Source: Prosopocoilus inquinatus
Lineage: Eukaryota > Arthropoda > Insecta > Coleoptera > Lucanidae
Direction: 5' to 3'
NCBI GenBank assembly: GCA_036172665.1
Contig: CM069875.1
Coordinates: forward strand, 25,761,806-25,825,805
DNA length: 64,000 nucleotides
Shown here piece by piece: positions 9,725 to 21,700 of this stretch (position 1 is the stretch's first letter; each line of letters starts with the position of its first letter). Below the pieces are notes generated by a model that ran no database searches, was not told where the DNA came from, and saw nothing but the letters and a program-made list of their open reading frames with translations. A program made the position numbers and the translations under genes.

Positions 9725-12700
9725 TTAAGCTTTTGTTTCAATCGTCTTCAGGAATGCTTCACTGTCTTGGATCAGTTTCTCGATTCTCTCTTTAGTAGCC
9801 GAAGACTGGTTTTGCTTAAGTTTTTCTTTGGCACTCGCTATGTTACAGCGGTAGCCCGTAACATTATGGAACACTCGAATGTGTTTATCACCAGATGTCA
9901 GTACATATTTTCCCAAAGAATCAAACTTGATAGACGTTATACGGCCTTAAAAGTAAAACTATTTTAAGTTTGAGTTTCTATTAAATTATTAAGTTATTTT
10001 AATTTTGTCTTTTTATAGCTATTTAAAAACTAAAAGGACACTACAATAGTTATTTATGATACAAGTGCGTGAAGTAAGGCTTTTATGTACGAATTGCTAA
10101 GTTTATTTATTTATTTATTGTTACAAATTAGGCGTACAGTATAATATACTTGGTGGCCTAATAATCAAACATAATTTCTTACATTTTAATTTTTATTTGT
10201 TTACACAATTTTCTAATAATTTAATCAAATCTTTTTCATTTAAATTATTCCATTCTTGTACAGTTTTAGGAAAAAAAGGAAAATTTATGAAGATTAGACT
10301 TCGAAAAGGATATTTTATAAGTGAAGTTATGTTTTTTTTCTAATACAAGAATCATTTACTTTTAATTTAGATAGAAAATTATGCATCGAATCGTGTTGAA
10401 AATGAATATAACAAAATAATTTTAATCTAGCTGTTTTTCTTTTAGAAAATAGACTATCCCATTTTAGTTCCTTGAGCATACGTGACACAGACGCAGTTGT
10501 TCTATGATCGTTACAAACATACCGAGCTGCTTTATGCTGTAATATTTCCAGATCTTGAATTAAATAATATTGATATGGGTCCCAGACTTCCTGTGCGTAC
10601 TCAATCTTAGGACGAACATATGTGAGGTAAGTTTTTTGAAGTACTGGTTTACCAGAGCCTTTAAGATTTCTTGTTACGAAATACAAAGATTTATAAGCTT
10701 TTTTTTAAATATTCTGAATGTGATTATTCCAATTTAAATCACTTGGAAAAGTAACTCCTAGGTATTTGCATGTATCATCATATTTTATCAAGTCATTTCC
10801 TAATTTATATGGATGAGCCTGGAACAACATTGTAGTACCAAAAGACATTGCAACACATTTTTTTGTATTAATTTCCATTTTATTTTCATTACACCACCAC
10901 ATCTGAATTTTGTCTAAATCCCCTTGGAGCAAAATCCAATCTTCTGCATTCTTCCTTTGATTGTAAATAACGCAGTCATCGGCAAATAATTTTGTTTCAC
11001 AACTCAAATTTTGTGTAATGTCATTTATAAAAATAATGAATAATATAGGACTGATCACACTACCTTGAGGCACACCAGAAGTAACAATTAGCTCAGATGA
11101 AAAAATATTATTTATTCTCACTTTTTGCTTCCTATCCGTCAGGTATTCATTTATCCATTTGATGACTCGCATGTCACACTTCAAATTTTGTAATTTTCTT
11201 ATAATAATATCATGTGGAACTTTATCGAAAGCTTTAGTAAAATCAATAAAGATGGCATCTACCTGCCCCTTATCATCAAGAATTTCTACCAATTCATTGT
11301 GAAAATTTAACAGTTGAGTAACACAGGAGAAATGATTTCTAAAACCATGTTGATTCCTACTGATTATGTTGTGATTATCACAAAAATATTGCAGTAGTTT
11401 GTCAGAAGTTTTTCTAAAATTTTACAAACAATACATGTTAAACTAATTGGACGATAATTATTGCAATCAACCTTCACACCAGATTTATAAACAGGCAGAA
11501 CTATTGATATCTTCCAGTCATTTGGTAAAATACTATTATTAATGCTAATTTGAAACAGATGCGTTAAATATTTAGATACGTGATAACCTCCAATTGGTAA
11601 AATTTCAGCTGTTAAATTATCAATACCTGGAGATTTAAGTTCCTTAATAATATCAGCAACATCTTTTCGAGTAAAATGAAATAAATCAGAAACTTCTGTC
11701 TGATTTTTATTAAAATTTAGAATCGCATTATATTTCTCATTAAAAACACTAATAAAATACCTATTCAATTCTTCTACTGTATCTGTGAGGTTTTCTAACA
11801 GACGTCCATCTTTCTTTATCAAAATTTGAGAAGTTGTAGATTTATTCAAACGTTTTATATATCGATATAAGTGATTTCCATTATCCTTGTCCATTAAGTG
11901 TATTAGGTACCGTTCATTTAATTTTTTCGTTAATCTTTCCACGTTTTGAGTAATAAACAGAATCAGTTGTAGATTTAATTTCCTTGGACGGAACATATTT
12001 TAGAACCAAATTGTGAATCAATGTCACAAAAGATTTCCATAATTTATTAATGTCTCCACTGGAATTTACCCATATCGGAAAATTTTTCTCAAGTTCATTA
12101 ATAATTAATAGATTGTCTGCATTCTGATACTGGTAAATTTTTATTATTTTGTCAATAATCACAGGCAATTGAAGATCCAAGTCAATAACGACAACATTGT
12201 GATCACTTACTCCATCTTCAACATCCCAACTTATCACCATATCAGATGGTCTAACAATGGCAACATCTAGAATATTTCCGCGTGTGTCATTATGAAAAAA
12301 TCTAGTAGGTTTATTAACAATTTGAGTCAGTGAATATTGTATAATCAAATCATTAATTTTTGATTGTAACTGATTACCAATTCCATTGCCAATCCAATCA
12401 ATACTTGGTAAATTTAAGTCTCCAATAATAACAATTCTTTCAAATTGATCTTCTACATTATTTATAAAACTAATTAATTTATCTATGTAATTATAATGAT
12501 TACTGGAACAATACATTGCTACTATCAGCAGTTTTGCTGTGGATATTTGAGCAATTACAGCCAACATTTCATATTCATCATCCCTCCAGAATTCATGGCA
12601 GTCAAAATTTCCTTTTACTAAAATAAAGACACCACCACCAATTCTGTCACACCTAAAAACCAAATCAGATCCAAAGATTTCACTAGAGGAAATGTTATCA

Positions 12701-15700
12701 TTTAGACAGGATTCAGTTCCCACGATAATATCAGGATCATGTATCTCAATTAACGAATTGAATTCCATTTTTTTATTTAGTATACTTCGTAAGTTTACAT
12801 TTAGTATTCTCAATTTATCAATCGATTTAGAATGTGTTGGATGTTGCCGAATATTATCATCTTTTTTAATTTTTAATTGCTATACAGGGTGTCATCAAAT
12901 AAGTTTCACATATTACAACTGTAAGTTCTTCATGACTTAAGAAAACGAAATCTGCATATCTCAATTTTTTTGGTGAAAAATGTAAAAAATTAAAGCCCCA
13001 CAAGAACCCGGAGTCTTTTTTTTGAGAACCTCTGACCGATCGTGTGTGGATTTTTCTAAGCAAAACATTACATTATAAACAAAACATAAAGCAATAAAGC
13101 GTCAATGAAATGAAGGGCACTGGGTCAATAAAATCTTCGCTCAGCAATTCCATACCAAAAGAAAATAAACATCCATCACGTTTGTGGCATTACTTACTGG
13201 ATTAATTAAGTTAATTTTCTGCTGACAAAAGTGTAACAATAAGTAAAAGTTAGGAAATAAAAACATTTAAGGTAACATTCTAAAAATTATCGTAAACAAC
13301 GCACGTCGGTATTCATCGTCCTTCAATTATGGTTTGATTATTTTGTTTTCCTTACACTGTCCTAATAAATGACATCGAGGAGTATCTGACAAAGAACCTA
13401 TCTTTTACTTAAATTATTGTCGAATGCTTGTTCATTTTACGTATTTATTTATTTATTTATTTAGTCTTGTCGTTATTGAAGACCCTTTAGTTATTCAATA
13501 AAGAATAAAGTTTATATTTATGTGATTCATACTAAGATCTAATTATTGTTGATTATCTAATAAAACAAATTTAATATTATAATCAGTGAGAGTAGATTTA
13601 AAATGGTCTTATTTAATCAAATTACACACGTGGGCAACCACCGGAACACTATGAATTTGATATTGTGTTTACATAAAACATCATAGCTTTTAAAAATGCG
13701 ATAAAGCACTTGACCTTGACTTTTGCTAGAGTTTTATTTTATGACACGATCGACCAGAAGTTCTCAAACAAATGTACCAACGCTTCTCTAGTAGGTCATT
13801 TTTTTATTTTTGAGTTAGACCTTTGATAATTGCGGCATTAATTCTCTTACATGATGAGGAACTTGCAGTATTAATATGTGAAACTAATTTGATTACACCC
13901 GGTATTTTATTCATTATGTTCAGATCCACATTATAGTTCGTTTTACTTTTTAAAATAGAAATTATTCTTTGATAGCTGGGACAATTTTTATCCCATCCCG
14001 AATGATTAATGTCTAGGCTTAATCCTAACTTATCATTCGCATCTGAGCAAGATGGACATTTAAGAAAATCACTTTGACAAGAGTTATTGCTATGTTCACC
14101 GCAGCATTTCGCACACGTTTTTTTATTACTGCATTTTTTCTCATTTTGATTAGCAAAGTAACCTATTTCTCGACAATGGAAACATCTAACTATGCTGAAG
14201 TGTTCAAAGACTTTACCAATGCTCCAACCCACATAGTATATAAATTCCTTGGCTAATAAAGTATTAAATATTTTTGCCTGTCCCTGCATAATAATGTTTA
14301 TCTTATTTTTGTAAGGTTTTGACCTGTAAATAATTTTTATTTTTATTTAATTAATGTTGATCGTCTGCATCTAAATTCAACTTATTTTGTCTTATATTTT
14401 TTTTTAAAAGTGCTTCATTATCCTCCTTTGCATCTTCCAGCGATATACCAACTATCTTAATTTTCGGCTGTAACTTACTTGGCACAGAGATTTTATAATT
14501 GTTACCAAGTTTCTCAGAAATGACCATCTGCACTTTAGACGTCTCAGATCTTTCAACTTGTAAAAGAATCCCCCCTTGCTTAGCATTTTTTCCAATAGAT
14601 ATTGGACCAGCTTCCACATCAACTTTATTTTTTAAGACCTCCTTAATAGGCTCTTGCAATGTTTTATCTTTGAATTCAACAATTATTACGTTTCTATTTA
14701 ATACGTCCGCAAATGTTGCTTTTCGTCCACTTATTCCACTTGTTCCACTTGTATTATTAGAAACCGAATCTTGTAAATTAAATTGTGATTTTAAATAATT
14801 AATTTCATCCTTTAGAGATTTATTTTCCCATAGAAAACTATCCAATTTAGCGATAATTTCCTTATTTTGCGAAGTTATTATTTGAAACATATTAAAGATT
14901 TCTTCTTTAGTGCAATCTACTGAATTAATTAGAGTATCATTAACATCAGAAAAATTTCTGATCGATACTTTATTTTACCAAAAATAATTTAAAAACAGAC
15001 CATTGAAATACTTGTAAAAAGAAAATCTTTAGTGACGAAATTATTAAAAATAAAGATATATAACCTTATATCGGCAGAAAGCTACATTTAAGTGCTATCC
15101 ATTTCTGAAATAAAAAGTAGGCCGTTCCATTTAAAAAAATGAGATACCGAATGTTACGTAAATATCGATCGCTCGGTATAACGCAAAAAGATATCTTCAT
15201 TTTGTTCACATTTTCGTAAAGGCCAAAGTCCCAAAAACATCGTGTTAGATTTTCGTTCGTCTGTGTTATCTCATTAATCAGTAATTCAAATTTAAACTGA
15301 TTGAATTTTTGAAAAATTCTTCAAGAACAAAATTTATTTTACGAAAGTAGTTCAATGAAATCAATATATCTTTATACCGTTGTAATCTGCCCAGTGCGGC
15401 GCATCCAAATATCTAAAAATATACAGGATGTTCCATTAAAAAAAAATTAGTTTCCACGAACCACCATTTTTCTGATCACTCTGTATACTTCAAAATAATT
15501 TTACAATATGCCGCGTATTGTCTAGTATAAAATTCTTTATCGATTTTTTCCCTGTTTTTTTTCCTATGGGACTCACAGAAGAAATACGCATTGTTGAGCC
15601 ACCCTGTACAATTATTGATGTCTACCAAATTGTCACTACTTGACTGACTTGCCAAAATTTCACAACAGTTTATCGAATCTTCGCCGTAGACAATTACATT

Positions 15701-18700
15701 TTTTAAATATTTCACACAACCAGGATGAGTTAATCCATCACAAATTATGCATTTTAACCCATTTGCTGGAATATTATTGCACTGTCTGCAAGGTTTATTC
15801 GCTCTTGAAATTGACGTGACTGCGTTAGTCGATGTCATTTTTTTTTAATCGCAAGGAGTGCATAAAAGCCTTTCACACAAGTGTGTCATACAATACTTTA
15901 TCTACGACCTAATTTTGTTGTGTTTGTTGTCGCTTCGCGTCGTTCTCAACAATGTCAACAGAAATTATTTAATAATGATAGTCCTATTTGATTTGCATTG
16001 GCTTTTTACACACGATTTAATTTACGCACGATTTATTTAATGTAGCTCTTCACATATAAAAACTTATTAAATAATTTGTTCATTATAGGGTGGTCGTAGA
16101 TAAAGTATTTTTAATTTAGCTTACCAGAATATACACTTTCAAGAACATAATCCAATTCGCCAGTACGTACAGAGTAGAAGGCCAAAGAATCAAAACTACT
16201 TATCACAACCACCTCAGCATTCGGCGATAATGCAATCAGAGCCGGTGTGCTGGCCTGCTCATATTTACCAGTTATTTTCAAATGAGGATCCTCACCCTTT
16301 TTATACTCGACTAAAACAAGATTTATTCATTTGGATGGTTTTTGATAGTTGCTTTACACTCACTTTTAGTCTCGAAAACTTTCCAACTACCATCTTTAGA
16401 CACGGTTGCAATGTGAGACGAATCTGCGTCAAAAGCGACGTCATAAACTCCTGATGTGTGTCCGGATAGTTCGAATGCTCTCTTGACTTCCTGAAATTCG
16501 CCGGCTTTGTTAAAAACGACCTCCCAGACTTTCACATCGGGTGCAAAACCTAAAAAAAATTACAAATTTATTATCTATGTATTTGTTGATACAAGACATT
16601 CCTTGGTTTATTTGAATTATAAATAAATAAAACCATGAAAAAGATCATTTATTAAATATGAGCACAATCACAACATTGCTTTTTTAGATGAGTATTCCTT
16701 GAATTGAATATTTTATTTCTTAAAAAAAATATGTAGCCTTTGTTTACTTAACAATTCGTCGTATTCCCTGAATTTTACATTTTAGTTTTCTTAGAAAAAA
16801 AAAAATTATAGTTGTATCCTGTGTACATCAAATATTTTCGGTTTAATCTAAATATGTAATATACAAGGCGTATTATAAATGATAACAACCGGTAGTTGTA
16901 ATTCACTGCTATTTTTTACACTCTCAATAAAATTATAATTCTATACTGGGTGTCTCAAAAATGGGCAGCGACCGGCGATTTATAACAAACCGTAAGGACC
17001 GGGAGGAAAAAAATTATAGTCAAACTGACCAAGAGAAATTCAAACAAAATATTTTTAAGTATGTGAGTTGATTGGATAGGGGTGCAATCAATTTCACTAA
17101 CAAAAGCCTTAGAATAAGCCAGGAGCGGACCTTTAACTTTGTGAGCTAACACATGGGCTAACACTGTCAGGGGGCTTATCCAATCAACCCTAGTTTTCTT
17201 GTATATCTGACTAATGGTTACCATTCAAAAGGCAATTTTGTCATGAATTGGTCACCTACAGACAACATTTCACTTCTTTGCAAATTGTAACAGGTAACGC
17301 ACATAGTTGGTTTATGCTTTGGGCTAAGGTACATTTTAAGATTTGCATGCCGTGGTCGAGGTACATTTCAAGATGCGGGGGTTTTCATACATCGGAACAT
17401 TGTCTTTCAAAAATCGGGATATATTCAAAAAAATTGGAGTTTTATCAAAACTATTTTTACGTCAAATTTGCAACGCAAACGCAATAATAGGTATATTCGT
17501 TTTAGAAATGCTGGGTTTGCCACAGTAGCGTCATCGTCAAGTAGCTGATGCCCATCTAGGTCAAGTTATGGTTGCATCAGAAATTGATTTAAAACGAATA
17601 CTTTGTGATGGGAAAGTTGGTACCCAAAGAAAAGAAAAATGTTAAATCAACATAATTTTCGTTTGGGTACATTTAATGCATTCATTTATTTAAAAGAAAA
17701 GCCATTATCTATTCTATTCAAGTAGAAAAATGTCTGAATCAACAAGAAACTGCTTGAATTAATGTAAAGTGTGCATCATTCAAATAAATAAATGCATCGA
17801 CTGTATTCAAACAAAGATTTTTTTGTGTGATGAACACCGACCTTGCTGAAAAATAATTAAATTAAGGTTAAGTAAACAATACTTTGGTGTTGACGCAACT
17901 AAACCCTACTCTGGAGTAGGTGCACATTGGGTCAACACCAGCGTTGCCATAGTGGCAATTAAACCGAATATGCTAATGTCAAATACAGCATGCCGAAAAT
18001 CTAAAACGAATACACATTTCGTTGACGCAGGTGACTTGCGGCAACCTAAATCATCTAAAACGAATATACCTAATGTACTGCCTAGCTACTAAAACTGATG
18101 AATACTGTAAGTACCGACTGTAGACTATACTCGTAGAGTCCATGAGTATTCGAATAATAAATTTAATATTTTCTTATCGCTTCAAAAAACTTGTCAAATT
18201 TTTGTATAATTAATTACAATTGGAAAAGAAACTGCAGCTGAGGTGAGTTTCAAGATTTGAATATCGTGGCCAAGATACATTTCAGCACTCGCGTGGTAAG
18301 ACATAATCAGACTTGAGATGTTTCTAGTAGGGTTGCCAACTTCTAAGTTTCATGAATCGGGACATTCAGGGCTATTTTTTAACATTGATATGCATATCGA
18401 TTGATATGGTCTTCAATAATTAAAGAGAATTTGTTACGATTTCGTAATATTTCACGTCGATTGCCGACTGCAAATTGAAGAGAGATGCATATTAACTCGA
18501 TATCACACTCCAAACGGATTGCAAGTTGTTAGGAAACTATTTACAGAACACAAATTTGGCAAGGTCACTTGAAACACAGCAATATCAAGTCCATATCAAT
18601 GTTACATAATAGACCCCATTGTCTTTGAAAAATCGAGAGGTGTCAAAAAAAATCGAGACTTTGAAATGTTACTAAGGTTAAAGACCATACCTAAATCCGC

Positions 18701-21700
18701 CTCTGGAATAAACTACAGCTTTTATAGGCTGGGTCACAATCCGGACAACACAAACATCCATGACCCTGGTGGTATTCGAACAGAACCAACAAGTGGTAGG
18801 ACATGCACAGGCCCGGCGCGTGGCTTTTTTTTCTTATGTGTGCAAAAAATGTTTGGGCGTTTGTGGGTTTTTTTATGTGTTTGAAAAAATGTTTGACGCC
18901 TTTCAGAAAACGAAGAGAATTTGTGAATAAATTATTGTCCTGCATTTTTAATACAAATACCTAATTACCACCTGTTTTTCAGACATTTTAAGCGCCTTTT
19001 TATTACGGCATCTGTGTGCGTCGCACACGTCACCCGCCTGCCCTCGACATACAAAGTCGGATAGGCTAACCACTGAGCCACTCGCATGCTCAAAATTTAG
19101 GTTAACAAAAGTAAAAAAAAATTTACACGTAACCAAATGAAAACAAATGGCAGTCGAGAAGAAAACAGAAACAAACGACCATCACTGAATTAAGCAAAAA
19201 AAGCTTGCTGAAAAATAGAGTCAAATGACAGTTAAACATATGATAATTATGGAACAATACAAAAAGAAATTATTGTTCCTAAAAATGATTGTAGAAACAA
19301 AGTGTTGGGATTCGAACCCACGCCGACAAGTGGTAGATCTTATAAAGTCAGCTAGGCTGAGCCACTCGCCTTGCCAAAACTGAGGTTAAAAAAGTAATAA
19401 AATAGAAGACGGTCAAAAAAAAACTTACTCGTAACCAAACGAACACAAATGGTAGTCAGGAAGAAAACAGAAACAAATGACCATCACCGACTTAAGCAAA
19501 AAAAAAAAAACTGCAGAAAAATAGAGAGAAATGACGGTGTCTAAAACATTTGACGATCAGTGAACAGAGCAAAAAGAAATTATTATTTCTGAAACTGACT
19601 GGAGAAACAAAGAAAAACAAACGTTGATGCTAAAACAAAACAGAAACGGATATTGTCAACAAACAATACAGAAACGACTGACATTAAAACACCAAAACAA
19701 AGGAGCTAGACACATGAAAAGAGAACAAAACGAGAAAACCAAAAATAAAAGATGGTAAAATATAACAAAAAAATGGAAAAGAGAATAAAAAAAAATTAAC
19801 ACACAACCTCGTCTTATTATTTAGAGAGTAAAAGAAGAACTGACGAATAACCAAACGATAATAAATGATAGCTATTAATAAAACAGAAACAAACGATGAC
19901 TTAACAATAAGAAAGAACAGGTAGAAAATTAAAAAAATGACGTCAAAAAGTAAAACTATAACAAATGATAATCTAATGAAAGAATCAGTCAGAAATAAAT
20001 GTTTTTTCCTTAAATTGATATAATAATTTTTTTTTTTAATTTTTAATTCGAGAAGTAAAAACACAAAAGATAAATAAACGATTATGACAAAACAAATACT
20101 GTCAACGAACAATGTAAAAACCAATAACAATCGAGCAACAAAAACAAACAAGCAAGTGAAATACGCAAAGCGATCATGAAACTACATAAATTAAAAACGA
20201 AGAAACAATTGAGCAAAACAATAACAAAAGACGATAAAAAATAAATTAAAAAAGTCTCACGAGAAATCAAACGAAAACCAGTGATAACCGAGTACAAATC
20301 AGAAATAAAAAAGTGCTGATAATTAAGTCAAATGGCAAAGGAAAAACTAGAACAAATTAAGATCAAGGAACAATATAACAGGAACAGGAATAAAGTGAAG
20401 TTTAAGTTAAATATTCCTTAAAATAAAAATACCATTAAATTTTTTATTCGAGAAACAACATGCAAAGTGCATACATACAAACACAGGGCGATCAAGAAGC
20501 TAAATAAATTGAACGGACATTCGCGGAAAAGATGGTCATAATAGAAAATAGTCCTAAGAAGAAGGTAACCAAACGGACACACCAGGAACGAAACAGAAAC
20601 TAACGACGATCATTTTATTAACCAAAGAAAGAAAATGGCCGAAAAATCAAACAAACCCATTCGACTGAAAAACTTCAAAATTATTAAAGAAAAAGATTGT
20701 CAACAAAACTACATATAATAATTGCAAGTAAAACTAGCATTTAGTCATAATCGTCAGAACGATTAAATATCGTAAAGAGGAAAAGATAAGTCGTAGTTTA
20801 GGTATTATCTTCACACAAAATTGTGTTCATAACATAACGAGTAAATAAATTAAAAAAAAAGTTATAACAACAGCAAACAAAAACTAAAATGTTCAAAACA
20901 CAAACAGCAAAACTCAAACTGAAACTAATTCCTTTTGTTTTCTTGTGCTTTGGTCCAATCGTAATTAAAAAGCTGAACTAATTCTGCGCAACTCTGTTTT
21001 CAGACTTATTAGCCTATCGTTATCAATAAGAGTGGGGGAAGAGTTAAATTAGTTACCTTAGAAAATATCATAACTTCTGTACTCTTTATCAGAAATTAAC
21101 GAACTTATTATATATTAACGAGCTCGTTTTAAAGGAAATTTTCAGCTGATTTAGTCTCTATTTAACGGCTCGGCTAATTTATTATAAAGTAGCTAGAGGG
21201 CGCTATTTGCAAAAGTAATAGATTTTCCGTTTTCCAAAAAGAAAAAATTAAATGAAAATGCGTATTTCTTTTCCAGTAATTACGAAACTTACAAAATCTT
21301 TTTTCGTTCTCGAGTTATTATCAAATATGTCTATTAGTTGATGATATTAGCGGAAGGAGAAAATTCAAATAAGTGCTATCGAATAATACTTTAAATTTTA
21401 ATAGATAAAATAGCGACATCTTACGATCGCCTTTTGACCTGACATTGCAGTAAGATAGACAAATTGAAGTGGGATTTGCTCCTAATAAGTCCCCCATGCA
21501 AGGCGGCTATGCTTGCTGTCAAAGCATAACGAAAGTTTTTAAAAAAAATTTGTGCAAATCGTTTTTGATTGCAGTGAAAACCTCGAGCAGCCTCTGTACA
21601 GCTGTTTCAGCCCTGCTTGGACAAGTCGTTTTTGTTTGCAGTGGGAATGTCGAGCTAAGTCTCTGCTGAAGAAGCCCCAAGCAGGGCTGAAACAGCTGTA

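Larger units (their letters stand above)
10100..15840 (-). mobile_element. Non-LTR retrotransposon (LINE, CR1/Jockey-like) in a TBL2 intron
   Basis: A minus-strand LINE runs from a PHD-finger ORF1 (15838 down) through CCHC zinc knuckles to an ORF2 with endonuclease and reverse transcriptase. The 3' end near 10100 has an (AATA/TAAA)n tail, seen on the plus strand as tttatttatttatttatt. Order and domains fit the CR1/Jockey group, in which some ORF1 proteins carry PHD fingers. Frames are broken in several places and two non-coding stretches (12886-13800 and 14976-15475) look inserted, so the copy is dead. It lies between TBL2 exons 16125 and 9945, in the same orientation as the gene. Confidence 0.8.

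Noticed and set aside
15476..15838. A host PHD-finger gene
   Set aside because: It lies directly upstream of LINE ORF1 and ORF2 on the same strand, and PHD fingers occur in LINE ORF1 proteins.
19309..19384. A tRNA gene on the minus strand
   Set aside because: A- and B-box-like sequences are present, but the acceptor and anticodon stems do not form and other copies are truncated. A tRNA-derived SINE is more likely.
19684..20297. Minus-strand hydrophobic frames that look like multi-pass membrane proteins
   Set aside because: They are low-complexity translation of A-rich repeats, with no start context, splice sites or family pattern.
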